Shown here one piece after another: positions 14,012 to 29,200 of a stretch of 64,000 bases of DNA. The notes beneath the pieces were generated by a model that was not told where the DNA came from, searched no databases, and saw only the letters and a program-made list of their open reading frames with translations. This DNA is from Amphimedon queenslandica. Its lineage: Eukaryota; Porifera; Demospongiae; Haplosclerida; Niphatidae. Every line of letters begins with the position of its first letter. The first letter of the stretch is position 1. The stretch lies in contig NW_003546331.1 of NCBI RefSeq assembly GCF_000090795.2, forward strand, positions 158,817 through 222,816, read 5' to 3'. A program made the translations under genes and the position numbers.

Positions 14012-14015
14012 TCGC

Positions 14016-14025
14016 TTTTTTTTTT
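14016..14025 (+). terminator. RNA polymerase III T-run terminator
   Basis: Ten consecutive T residues start four bases after the tRNA discriminator base, followed after one G by another eleven T. This is the expected Pol III termination signal. Confidence 0.85.
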
Positions 14026-14159
14026 GTTTTTTTTTTTAATTTTTTTTTCGAAAAAAATAAAGTAGAAGTGAAATCAATCTTTATTTTCAGTCAATTTTTC
14101 TCTGACTCCCATATTTCTATAAAAGAGAAACTATCATCTCCATTTTGATCCTGCACTAT

Positions 14160-15213
14160 TTACTTCATATACTGATATTCAGCAGGATAACTCGAGAGGA
14201 AACTAGAAGTCAGAGCATCTCTCTCATCTTGATTCATTATGTAACCACTTGCTCTATCTATCTCTGTACTAACTTTATGAACACTCTCTTTATCCTGGAT
14301 TCAAGGGAATATATAGAGTTTGTAAGGCAGTACTACAATGTTATTTTTCTCATTATACGTGTATATACCTGTATACTTAGAGTCAAGAATGAAACTAAGC
14401 TATGATCCTCCACTATACTTATTATAGCTTCATTGAGTTTCTTATATCGGTTGAAGAATGATTCATCAGACAAGAGAGACAAAAGATAAGAAAGATCCAT
14501 AACATCAGTATAATAATCAATGTCAAAAGCTAAAAGAGAAAGAAAGATAATGTCATCAATCATGCATTTAATACTCATTATATAACATTGTAGTTCTTGT
14601 ACATACGTAGTTCCTTGTATTTGCTTAATAAGTCAATCTTGGTGAGGATGTTAACATGGGGCAATTCAATTTGTAACATACAAGAGAGAGAAACAAGTAG
14701 AGATGATATGAATTTAGAAGGATCAGTACAATTCTCACAATCTATTAAATGAACTGATACAACCTGAGGAGGCAGGGAAAGTACAAATAAAACAAAAAAA
14801 AATACAAATCCTTCACTAGCCTTCATTCCTTCTTCTTTGAGTCTATTTGTAATATTTCTCAAAGATGAATGGTGAGTGTACAACTCTACTTGGCCTGGAC
14901 AGTCAATAATATAATAATGTGAAGCATCCTTTACTGCCATATCCTTCACCAACCAGTCAACATTAGTCTCTAAGTACTCCATACAATATACCAAGCCACC
15001 ATTAGGGCCTAGTTTAAGTCTTTCCATCACTTCTTCCAGTCTTACTAAGTCTGTAATATTAATATCTTCCTTGTATGGCAGACTCTCATTAGCTGGATCA
15101 AGATTGACTACAGACACTTTTCTACCTATTGACGAAAGAAATTCTCTCATTCCAGCACAATAAGTGGATTTTCCACTCCCTGGAGGACCAAGAACCAACT
15201 GAGCGGTAGCCAT
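14160..15213 (-). CDS. GPN2: GPN-loop GTPase 2
   Basis: Member of the GPN GTPase family that assists biogenesis and nuclear import of RNA polymerases. Exons on the minus strand: 15213-14821, 14763-14607, 14529-14369, 14294-14160. Walker A GPPGSGKST is at the N terminus, followed by VVNLDPANESLPY; the family-defining Gly-Pro-Asn loop is present in LGPNGGLVYCMEY. DCPGQVELYTHH is the Walker B/switch II region and LTKIDLLSKY the NKxD-like motif. FDIDYYTDVMDLSYLL matches the GPN2 C-terminal half. The last exon ends YPAEYQYMK. The first two exons are joined either by a 57-bp GC-AG intron (14764-14820) or by reading straight through it, since it is in frame and open; conservation of VSVHLIDC directly after the upstream helix favours splicing. 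Confidence 0.93.
14764..14820 (-). other. Probable 57-bp GC-AG intron in GPN2
   Basis: On the minus strand the upstream exon ends ATGAAG, followed by GCTAGT and, 57 bases on, by CCTCAG and the conserved VVSVHLIDC segment. No GT donor gives the right frame. The segment is 19 codons long and open, encoding a hydrophobic insert with four consecutive Phe codons that does not fit the GTPase fold. Confidence 0.6.
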
Positions 15214-15396
15214 TTTTTCTTTAATAACTATTTATAACCACAACTAGCCGTATACCTCCGTAGACGGGTACCGGACCCCTCCCAGAAATATTGAAGCGAT
15301 CACAGGTCTCGTAGCAGCAGCATCGCAGTAAACACAGCAAATAGAAGGGCATCACAAAGCGTTGCTAAGAGAAGAAAAGAGAAGAGACAGGCTAGC
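15214..15396. promoter_or_regulatory. Shared promoter region of GPN2 and the CEP126-like gene
   Basis: 183 bp between divergent start codons, with a GC-richer block around 15246-15320 (CGTAGACGGGTACCGGAC and similar). No TATA box recognised. Function inferred from head-to-head geometry. Confidence 0.4.
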
Positions 15397-18300
15397 ATGA
15401 CAAGCCCGCACCAAGGCGGTGCTTACTCGTATCCTCCATAACTTTACATTACTTATATGTTATATATACAAACTCTCTCCTGGCCATTTTGCTTATTGGT
15501 TGCTAGGTGGGGCTGGATTGTTTTCCTGAACTTTCTCCCTTCTCTATTCCCTTGTCTATAGGACACAGTATCAATACTTGGAGCAAGAGAGACTTAGAAA
15601 GCTACACGAAGAGCATTACCAGGCCACTATCACCATGAGGAGCAGGGCACAAATGCTCTCCAAGCAAACAATACAAAGAAAGAAGTACTTCATTCTAACT
15701 ATAATGCTTCATTGCTTCTCTATCTATTTCATGCACTTTCTCTATTGTAGGGCTTTAGAGCAGAAGAAAGTTGAAATGGCAAAGGCAGAGGAGGAGAGAA
15801 GGAAGAAGGCACTAGAAGAGAGAAGGAAAGTGCAGCAGGAGGCAACAGACAGGTTTAGGAGCGCAATATATCGCAATGTAAAACCAAGTCCAACTGCTCA
15901 TCACCATTCTAGTCACCACACACCAAAACTGTCAAGATCCTCTACAAGTGAAAGTTAGCAGGATGCCACTTGCTTTAAAATAATAATATCTTGCTTCAAT
16001 ATCCCTCTTAGGTCATAAGACTCATTATAGGAGTAGTTCTAGCGAAAGAAGTGGGACAAAAAAAGAGAGAGACGATCGTATTATTCTTGGACCGAATGTT
16101 GAAATACTTCACTCACACAATACCCCAACCCTTGACGAAGTACTTGAAACAATAAGAGGTAAGAGAGAGAGAGACAGACCACAGAGAGAGTGAAAATTGA
16201 GCATCTTTCATTTTATGATATTATAGCCTCATTTACACTATGCCCTCAAAGTCAAAGCGGTTTGTGAAACCGGTTTAGAAATAAACCAGTTTACGTGTGG
16301 ACAATTTCAATGCGGTTTGAAACCGACTTATCTAAACCACCTCAGGTACAGGTAGATGGTTTGAAGTACTGAAGCAGCTGTGTTATGTATGCAATGTAGC
16401 ATTGTAAACGATTCAACCACAGTTACGCGTAGACACAATTAAGCTGGTTTCTGAACTGCTTTAATCCAAACTGGTTTGTAGTGTAAATGGGGCTATACAT
16501 GTACATGTACCTGTAGGTCGTAAACAGAGTCACTCAAGCGCCCAGTCATTCTTTACACCAGAACCTCCTCCTCCTCCTCCTCCTCCTGTTTCCCATAAGC
16601 CTCTTTTGGTCGTCAACTCACAGCCGTCATTTACAGTAGATTCTCCGACAAATCACGCCTCTCAAATCACTCCTACAAAAATATTATTCCCAGTACTTTC
16701 GCCCGAAAATGAAACTACCTTAGAAGCTACACCCACAAAGGAAATATCGACAGAATTGCTGGAAGAATCGACAATATCCTCGAGTAGCTCTTCTCTGCAT
16801 GATAGCCTGGACAGTCCGTGTTCTCCCTCATCGCCACAGAGAAAAAATGAAGATGCCAAAACTGAAAATAAAACAAGTTCAAAATCCTCCGAGTCTGATA
16901 CCGATCAAACCACACCCACACCTTCCGAGCCATCGCTTCATCACAAAGTACTCAATTTGACAATTGTGCCTTCTGCGTCTCCTCTTGATTCCCCGGATGG
17001 TGCCACGCCCACAAAAGAAGACGAAGAGAAGAAGATTGTCGGCATATTAAAGCGACCGTCCGAAATAATGGATGCAACGTTGTCTAGCTCCACCATGAGT
17101 AATCAGAGCGTACTGGGGACTAAGAGCACAAGATCAAACAGCACGATAATAAAGAAAGTGAGATTCATTGACGAGTTTCAGAAACGGAAGTCTCCGCCCA
17201 AACTAATAACGGCAAATGGGTTCCTATCGCACACGTATCCTACGGGAGCAGCGTCACCTAAAATGAAAATATCACTTGCATCTCCCTCTTCCTCCTCCCC
17301 CTCTAATGCTTATCCTCAAAAATCAAAGAACCCACGAAACGGGTTGTATCCTAGTTCCACCTATGAAGAGGATAGAGACTCCTCCCACTCCCCACGCTCA
17401 CTCTCTCCGCAGCTAATAACGTTACCGGTAGACCGTACGATACTGGACAATAACCGGACACCAACTGATGAAGAAATAAACTCACTCTGGAGACACATCA
17501 ACGCTTATCTAAATAAACCGGGTGAAGACACGCCCTCAAGAGAAAGCCACACCCATCACCACATATCCCGGGGTATAAGGTGTCGTAACTCTCATCATCC
17601 GGTCAAGCTGTGGAGACGTCAACAACAACAAAAACAACAACAACAACAATCGCATCATGAGGAGCATGCAACAGCAAACAAACAAGGTACCTGTATACAT
17701 GTAATATGTACATGTACATGTATTGCTGGGGAGTATGACTATATGCCAATCACAGTTTATATTCTGTGCCTGCATATATAGTAAGGGTTGATTAATATGG
17801 TAATGATTCTGTTTACTGTGAAAAGAAGTGATAAATGTACTGGTTACACTTTTTATCACCTTTACAATCTGTGTCGTGTGAAGCAATGCTCACCACACTT
17901 GCTAAATATCAAACATTACACTTCCAATCAGAGATGGTGTCAAATACATGTACATGTACATCTACATCTACATGTACATGTACATCATTTGTTTTTGGTT
18001 CTAAAATGTATTGAGCATTAAATATTGCGGATGATATCAAGGATAGTAAAATGGAAAGAACCAACCACAAATGATATTGTTTAAAAAATTGGTCATAACT
18101 CCAGAGTTTGAGCTCGGAATCAGCTCAAACTTTCTGCATAGCATAAGGACATCAATATGTATCAGAAAATGTAATAAAAATTTGAGGTGATTTTGGAGCC
18201 ATTTTTGAGAAAAAACCATGGGCTATAGTACAGGGAATTTTTCAAAAATTGGCTCATTTTAAAAATGGCCGTAACTCGAAAAATTGAGCTCGGAATCAGC

Positions 18301-19157
18301 TCAAACTTTCTGCATAGCATAAGGACATCAATATGTATCAGAAAATGTAATAAAAATTTGAGGTGATTTTGGAGCCATTTTTGAGAAAAAACCATGGGCT
18401 ATAGTACAGGGAATTTTTCAAAAATTGGCTCATTTTAAAAAATGGCCGTAACTCGAAAAATTGAGCTCGGAATCAGCTCAAACTTTCTGCATAGCATAAG
18501 GACATCAATATGTATCAGAAAATGTAATAAAAATTTGAGGTGATTTCGGAGCCATTTTTGAGAAAAACCATGGGCTATAGTACAGGGAATTTTTCGGAAA
18601 TTGGCTCATTTTAAAAAATGGCCGTAACTCGAAAAATTGAGCTTGGAATCAGCTCAAACTTTCTGCATAGCATAAGGACATCAATATGTATCAGAAAATC
18701 TAATAAAAATTGGAGGTGATTTCGGAGCCATTTTTGAGAAAAAACCATGGGCCGAAAAAAAAATGAGCATGACTCAAAAATTTGAGCTCAAAATCAGCTC
18801 AAACTTTCTGCATGTATTATGACAGTAGAATATGAACAAAATCAAAAATGATGGTCCAATTTATTAGTTTCAACTACTCTCTCTCTCTCTTAGTATCAGC
18901 TCCATTGTTATTGGCTACTGAGGAGAGCAGGCTAATCGAGAGTATTGATGCTATCAATGAGAAGCTGAAAGGTCGCGTTATGTCACTCGATGCTTTAGAA
19001 CATTCTGATAAAAAAGTGAGACGTCTATTTACGCATAATTTTCATACTCTATTTACAGGTGTTCAATGAACTGCCGAGACCAAGAAATCGTTACAATTCG
19101 AAATTATTGATGCAAACCACGCCCACAACAAACAGACAGTACTTACAATATAGATAA
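15397..19157 (+). CDS. Coiled-coil/low-complexity protein resembling CEP126
   Basis: Exons read as 15397-15428, 15562-15684, 15751-15953, 16012-16158, 16517-17686, 18894-19015, 19059-19157. Start chosen at the ATG that splices in frame to TQYQYLEQERLRKLHEEHY. Residues 10 to about 85 are a charged helix rich in Lys, Glu and Arg (RALEQKKVEMAKAEEERRKK, then VQQEATDRFRSA), which resembles the N-terminal helix of CEP126, where EEVTEKFQRA occupies the same place. TLDEVLETIRG resembles the CEP126 segment LEEALKQIQ. The large exon is Ser/Thr/Pro-rich with poly-Pro, poly-Gln and His-rich tracts and is probably disordered, with GILKRP and KKVRFIDEF as a compact motif of the protein phosphatase 1-binding type (KVRF). 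CEP126 in vertebrates acts at centrosomes and cilia; the same role here is inference. Two donors (15429 and 15954) are weak. Confidence 0.6.
16222..16497. mobile_element. MITE-like element with 19-bp terminal inverted repeats
   Basis: The element begins TATAGCCTCATTTACACTA and ends with the reverse complement of TATAGCCCCATTTACACTA (one mismatch). It lies in an intron of the CEP126-like gene and contains AAACCGG/CCGGTTT motifs inside. It has no coding capacity. No unambiguous target duplication is seen beyond a possible TA/TATA. A truncated, inverted relative lies at 49055-49200. Confidence 0.75.
18063..18830. repeat. Intronic tandem repeat array A2 (palindrome-core family)
   Basis: Four nearly identical units of 176-178 bp plus a partial fifth, in the intron before exon 6 of the CEP126-like gene. 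Each has GGAATCAGCTCAAACTTTC, then ATCAGAAAATGTAATAAAAA, GGAGCCATTTTTGAGAAAAA and GGGCTATAGTACAGGG. Copies here differ by only a few bases, so this array is younger or more homogenised than A1. The minus-strand open frames through it (MVFSQKWLQNHLKFLL repeated) are repeat artefacts. Confidence 0.95.
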
Positions 19158-19220
19158 CAATATTCATTGATTATTTATTATTATTATTATTGTTAATCAC
19201 TTCACAAATTATTATTATTA

Positions 19221-21191
19221 TTAATTTAATGTTATTAATTCAACTCTCCGTGCTTTCTTATTGTTTGTGGGTGTGGTTGTCTGACTGGTTTGACTGGTTA
19301 GTGTATCTATTCTAATTGGTGTGATGCGTCTGATCGGCTTCCGTGCCTCGTTTGTTGGGGTGTGGTGAGTAGGTGTGGTCAGCTGTCCAGGGTTTGTAAG
19401 AATGGAGGGATATTTATCGGAGGAAAGTGGAGTTCCTAGTTCTCCGGGTGAGAATGAAAGAATTGAACAAAAACCATCAGACGATGATACTATTAATATA
19501 GAACCATCAGCTGACCTACAGTACATGCAAAGAAGAGAGAGAAATAAAACTGACCATTTACTCTTATTTATAAACAGATGTACACATACAAGGGAGAGCT
19601 TAGTATACATGTGTTCCATATTGCATAATACACTTAAAAGAGTACAGTAGTTATTTATTGTTATAATTATCTTACCAAGTAGCATCAGTGAGTGAAGCAT
19701 AATGAATATCAGATACATAGCCAATAGGTATTGACTGCTGAGTGTCATAAATGATAACCTGCTGTAGTGTAAGTATTGCAAATATCATACGATATGGTAA
19801 ACTAAGAGAGAGAGGAAAGTGTATTTGGGTATAAATGATATTAATTTTACTTACTCAATCAGTGAGGGGGCAGTCTGCGACTGCTCACGTAGTTCAAATA
19901 AAATTGGACAAAACTTGACCATAACTGAAGGCTTATCAGAACAAGGCAAGTAGAGGGCAGGCCTGGAAAAGGAACATTATGAGAATGAAGGAATCAATGT
20001 CAGCTTACTTTGGCAAACTTGACCTCGTGAATACCCAGCTAACATTTATTGCTTTATCATTAACTTCTACACGGCCACCTTTAAGAAGAGAAAACCATTA
20101 ATATTCTTAATTATAATGCTAATTACCAGGGGCAACTAGTAAGTTCCCATCAGGTGAAAATGATAACCTCCTAAAGAATGATGACATTGATTCGTCGTGA
20201 AACATCTTACAACACTTGATAACTTGTGATGGGTCCTGTTTAAGACTAGCATTGAATGAGAGAGTCACAGGAACTAACCTCACTCATCTTGCTAATATTA
20301 AAGACACATTTATACTTATCATTGCTTAGTTTATTATAAAGTCGCAGTGATCTAATTAAGAGGATACGACAAAGTAATATCAAAAAGGTACCATCCACCT
20401 GTCTGTTCCGAGCGTTGCTAGGTAACTGTTGCTAGGATCCCACGCCACACCCTGAATGTAATGATGGCTCTCTTTAAGGATAGATAACTTCTCACCTGTA
20501 CATGTACATTATAAATTATTAGACTCTCTCTCACACACGCACCATTAGTGACATTCCATATGATTGCTGTATTATCAACTGATCCAGAAATGAGATAAGA
20601 TGAATCCAGTGACCAACTCAAATCGTATACATCTTCTATATGCCCCCTGGGGGAAGAAAAGTTCAGAAATTTAGGAATAAATTTAAAACTTTAATTAATA
20701 AACCTCAACATCTTATGGACAGTCCAATTCTCTTTATTAGTTTCGTCAGGATTAAAAGTACCTTCAGCAACTGCCCCTCCCTCTCCTTTAGAATTCAACT
20801 GCCATATAATGATCATGCAATCTGTAATATAAAGTGTAATGTCCCGCCTCACAAAAATTACATCATTAATACTCACCATCACTACCTGAGGCTAGGTAGG
20901 ATCCGTTAGGTGAGAAACGTACGACGTTAACTGATTTAGTATGTCTGTCGAGGCTAGATAGAAACTGAAGATCAAAATTCCCTTCTCCTTCTCCTCTTTC
21001 CACTTTCCATATCTTGAAGTAGAGGTGGAAAAGTTTAAATAAAATAATAATTTTCATAATTTCCATCCCACTTTTATGGTGTGGTCTGCTCCAGCTGATG
21101 CAAGTCGCCATGTTTCCCCACACTGTTGAAAGTCTAGACTAAATATAGGTTCCTTTCCATGCCAAACTATCTCTGGAGTCCTCAGAAACAT
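19221..21191 (-). CDS. CHAF1B: Chromatin assembly factor 1 subunit B (WD40)
   Basis: p60 subunit of CAF-1, the histone H3-H4 chaperone that deposits nucleosomes during DNA replication and repair in the nucleus. Start at 21191 ([20 protein letters not shown]) matches the family's N-terminal beta-strand. WD40 repeats seen in order: [38 protein letters not shown] (near 20920), NKENWTV followed by [20 protein letters not shown] (near 20590), the repeat with NGDKYKC-type strands near 20300, [14 protein letters not shown] near 19930, and [15 protein letters not shown] (near 19480). The tail is short and basic, [10 protein letters not shown] followed by KKARRVELI, corresponding to the RRINLTPLKTDT tail of vertebrate CHAF1B. 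Stop is only 63 bp from the convergent CEP126-like stop. Confidence 0.93.
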
Positions 21192-21305
21192 TCTCCTCTA
21201 CTCTCCACCTCTTCCCGCCTTTATGAGCAGATTGGCGGGTAATTGAACTGAGCATGCGCACAAAATCAATTATGTTGTGACGAAACTTAATAATAACTAG
21301 CCACT
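21192..21305. promoter_or_regulatory. Shared promoter region of CHAF1B and the pseudokinase receptor
   Basis: 114 bp between divergent start codons, containing GAGCATGCGCACAAAATC, an NRF1-like GCATGCGC sequence at about 21251-21259. Promoter function is inferred from geometry; the NRF1-like match is by eye. Confidence 0.4.
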
Positions 21306-25014
<3,709 letters not shown>

Positions 25015-25247
25015 TCTGACAATAGTGAACCTGATCATTTCTCATGAATAACTAGTACAAAACTTATTTGTAGCAACTAGTAGTGTATCTGACATTGATT
25101 TAGTATTGATTATTGTAGTTATTGTATTTGTACTATGTAACAAATACAAATTTTCTTAGTCAGTAGTACTCAAGTATACAATGTGTCAAGATCACTATGT
25201 TTCCTAAGTGTAAGCGAATGCAAATTTTTATTAGCAACACCCAGTGA

Positions 25248-26212
25248 CTAGAGAGCAAGGAAAAGAAAAAATAAAATAAAATTGATTAATGTTACATTAA
25301 TTACCACAAGAGAGACTGATTGAGATAACAGAGGGTGAGAGAAAAGGGGCCTCCATCCTTTTGCTCTTTCTTTAAGCGTGAGAGAAGACGAGAAATATTG
25401 TACAACAATTGATGCAGGGACTGAAGCATACTGACACAATGACATAGCTAAAAAAAATCAAATAACTTTGACGAAATTAATTTTAAAAGATTACCAGCAG
25501 CTGCTTCTCCTGTAATTATGTTATTTGAACTGAGTAGTGATGTCAGTGGTTTGTCAGACCATGATCTAGTTTGTAAGCATTTCAGAAACTGTGCTTCTCC
25601 TTCTACTTCCTCTTCTTCATCCAACTCCTCATCTTCAGTGTGGTAATACTGATGAAGAAGAGATGAGTGGAGGATTATAACTGTGTCAGGCCTAGTGGCA
25701 TCTATCAACTATTGGATTTTTAAAATAAGGAATAATTTTTTTGGATTTGAATTTTGACATAAGTATTAATAATTATTAATATTACAATTAATTACATTCA
25801 TGCATTTGATTACCATTCTACTCCACTGATTACAATGTTCGTCTTTTAAGGATTTTAATTGAACATACACAAACGCGTCTTCCTTTCCTTTAACTCTATA
25901 TAATTCCCCAACCGTCTCATTTACCCTGTCTCGTCTTTGATGAAAATAACAATCTTTCAATACTTTCTCTGGACAGCAAGTGTCTATGTTTAAAAGCGGT
26001 TGAGGCTCCAAGGTCACGTGGCTCTTCATGAACACTCCGCCCACTTCAGTTGTGCACAGCACCAAGAGTTTGACGTTGGGGAGTGCAGTTGGAGCATCAA
26101 TTACAAATAAATTATCTTGTTCTTCATTTTCCTCCTCTTCTTCTTCTGATTCATAAAAGACGTGTCGCTGTGGTACACTGTAATGATCTAACGACAATCC
26201 TCCAGCATCCAT
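25248..26212 (-). CDS. PSMG1: Proteasome assembly chaperone 1
   Basis: PAC1 pairs with PAC2 and guides assembly of the 20S proteasome alpha ring in the cytosol. Three exons on the minus strand: 26212 to about 25815, about 25710-25488, and about 25449-25248. Support: an acidic N-terminal run (YESEEEEEENEEQD) as in vertebrate PSMG1, the strand-helix segment around KLLVLCTTEVGG, QFLKCLQTRSW aligned with the conserved FLRALKTQNF, and CQYASVPASIVVQYFS aligned with the SYCQVWKIPAILYLCY strand. The last residues, after SHPLLSQS, become hydrophobic (VSLVVINVTLINF) and may be intron read-through, so the true C terminus could differ. Starts 72 bp after the inferred stop of XDH on the same strand. Confidence 0.78.
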
Positions 26213-26284
26213 CTTGAGGGTTAATTATTATTATTATTAAAAATTAATTTTAATAATAACTTTATCATTAATCATTGATTGTTT

Positions 26285-29200
26285 TTAAGGTATAACATTC
26301 CACCTTTCCTCGACATTCTTAAACTTTTCTTTCATTTTTTCATCAACCTATTCCAACAAAAGGTAAATTATAACGACGCTATTCTTTCATTACCAGTCTA
26401 GTGAACTTGTCTTCACATGCCAGCCTTATTCTCTCAGCAGTTGCAGGAGCCCAGAGATCAAAAACTGGACTATATCCCCGACTTGTTCTAGCAGACCTAA
26501 TAGCATCTTTTAAAGCAAAGAAAACTGAACCAGCCAAAAATAATGGTGGTTCACCCACAGCCTATACAATATACAGTAGATTAAAGTGTTAAGCATTCTA
26601 AAACTATTATAATGTGCATACTTTGGAATTAAAAATTGCTTTTGGATTAGGGGTAGAGTCTAATAGAGAGACATTAAGCTCAATGGGAATATCATTGCAT
26701 GAAGGAATTTTGTACGTTCCTGGTCCAGTTGTCAGTAGCTTTCCATCTCTCAGGAATACAACCTCTTCCATTGTGAACAAACCAAGGCCCTGTGTGAAAG
26801 CACCCTCCACTTGTCCTATATCAATAGCTGGATTCAAACTGTCTCCAACATCCATTATTAAATCACTCCTTAGCAACTATGTGGATATTAAGACCATTAA
26901 CTCATATAAAATTGTAATTGACCCCAGGCAGGTCTGCATGGTATGTACCTTAAAGTCTCCCGTCAGTGTGTCAATTTCAACTTCAGAGCAGCCAACGCCA
27001 TAAGCATAATAGTTGTATGCCTGGCCTTTCCCTGTTTCCCAGTTAATACCAGAATAATCAACTTTAAAGAATCCTTGAGCTGACAGATTAATTCGATCAA
27101 TATAAGCAGACATTACCTAATGATTGAAATAAAATTGAATGAACAGTGACAAAGATTTCATACTCACCCATTGATTCCAGCCAGCACTTGGGTCTTTCTC
27201 CTTAAACGGCCTAATCCGCTCACTGATTTGATCACAAGCATCCTTCAATAACAGTATAAAGTCATGCAGTACAACTGCATACACTACCAATACCTTAATG
27301 GCCATTCCATAGAGATCAGATGATGATGAAGCAGCAGTTGGACTGCTATTAGGTACTTTATCAGTAGCAGTATCAATAATGTGAATTTTGCTAACAGGGA
27401 TATCAAGGCAGCGCGAACATACCTGCACCATTTTAGTATGTAATCCCTACAGCACAATGAATCAAAAACTATTGTATAGAAAAGTGGAAGTGTACCTGTC
27501 CCATTTCCATCCCACCATGACTTATAAGAACAGAGCCATCTTTATAAACATGGACCAGAGCGCCACCTTGATCAAGCACATTATATCCAAATGCGCAGCC
27601 ATACTTTGTGGGAATGATAGCAAGCCCTCTCTTAATCCATTTATTATCTCTGTAGTATGTACACAAAATTAAAAATAAATACACAGTGCTGATAGTTATT
27701 ACTCTTTAACTGTCAATAGCTTACTAATAAATAACGACTAACTTGTTAAACTCTTTCACTTTATCTCTTCTCTGGTAATATTGAGAGACTTCAAGCAATT
27801 TCTTCCAGGCTTTCATCATATGACAATCAGTTAATTTGAATCCATATACAGTCTCATCACCTTCTTTTACCAAATTCATCTCACGAACCTACAAAAGAAC
27901 ATCATCAGAATAAGCAATGGTGTTTTCAAAATAACATAAATAACTTAATATGCTGATATCAGTCTTACGGTGACAGGATCCATATTGAGTGTATAAGCTA
28001 TCCTGTCCATTGCATCCTCCATTATTATCATTCCCTGAGGTCCACCAAATCCACGAAATGCAGTATTGGATGGTATATTAGTATAACAGACTTTTCCATG
28101 AAGATAAGCATTGGGAACAAAGTATGCATTAGTTGAATGGAGGAGAGCTCTCTCTAGCACCTACAGAAAATAGAATTAATCATTATGATATTAATCAATG
28201 AAAAAATTGCATATATCACTAAGAAATGTGTACATTGTGCTTACAGGCACTGATTCATCAGCTGAATAGCCTCCATTAGAGTATAATTCCATTTCAAGAG
28301 CTGTCAGCTTCCCTTTGCTAGTATATCCTACTTTGTATATTCCTTTGTATGGGTGACGATTACCAGAATATAACATGTCTTCATTTCTGTCCATCATTAT
28401 CCTCACAGGTCTACCAACTCTATACGATGAATTAAAATTCAATATTCATCTTTCTGATAATCTTTCACCATTTAATAGCTTACTTGTTAGCAGCAACAGC
28501 TATTGCAGAAGACAATGGCGAGAATCTTGTTTGTTTTCCTCCAAAACCACCTCCTGTTATGTGATCATAATATTAGCAATATCACAATGAATGCATTACC
28601 TATTCTCTTGGTTCTTCCTATTATCTTGTTAGCATCAACCCCAAGAGCTTTAGCTGCCCAATGCTGCATGTCAGACAAGCACTGAGAAGATGCTATTAAT
28701 TCCATTTCCCCATTCTCTCCTTTTGGTATTGCAATGCAAGCATTTGTCTCAAGATAAAAGTGCTCCTGTCCTCCGGTTCTCATTACTCCCTCAGACACAT
28801 GCTCTGACAATGAAAGAGCTGATTCTGTATTGCCAGTCCAGAGTTTAACGTGAGCTGGTTTTCCTTCTGGATGAAACTGTTGCTTCTTAATTGCGTCCTA
28901 CAAAGAAACATTATGACTGAGTTCAAGCTATCAAGTTTTACCTCTATGCTTAGAACTGGCTCTAATTTCTCGTAATTAACTTTAACTTCCTTGGCATAGC
29001 GTTGAGCGATTGCTTTAGTTTTTGCTAGTACAATGGCAATGATTTGGCCAACACTAGTGACAGTGTTTACTCTGAAAACCTGTTCATCTTTACCAGAGCC
29101 AGTGCCATCGTTACTGCCTGGTACATCATTAGCACTAACAAAATATACTTCATCCTATCAGAATAATTCCTTGGTAATTTATACAGTGAACTAATTTTAT

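Noticed and set aside
18037-18395. Repeated minus-strand open frames (MVFSQKWLQNHLKFLL)
   Set aside because: They arise from successive copies of the 177-bp intronic repeat; identical peptide starts simply reflect the repeat period.
18063-18830. Regularly spaced repeats resembling a CRISPR-like array
   Set aside because: Units are about 177 bp with almost no unique spacers and lie in a spliceosomal intron of a eukaryotic gene.
26614-27003. 129-codon + strand open frame
   Set aside because: Antisense to well-conserved XDH exons ([14 protein letters not shown] on the other strand).
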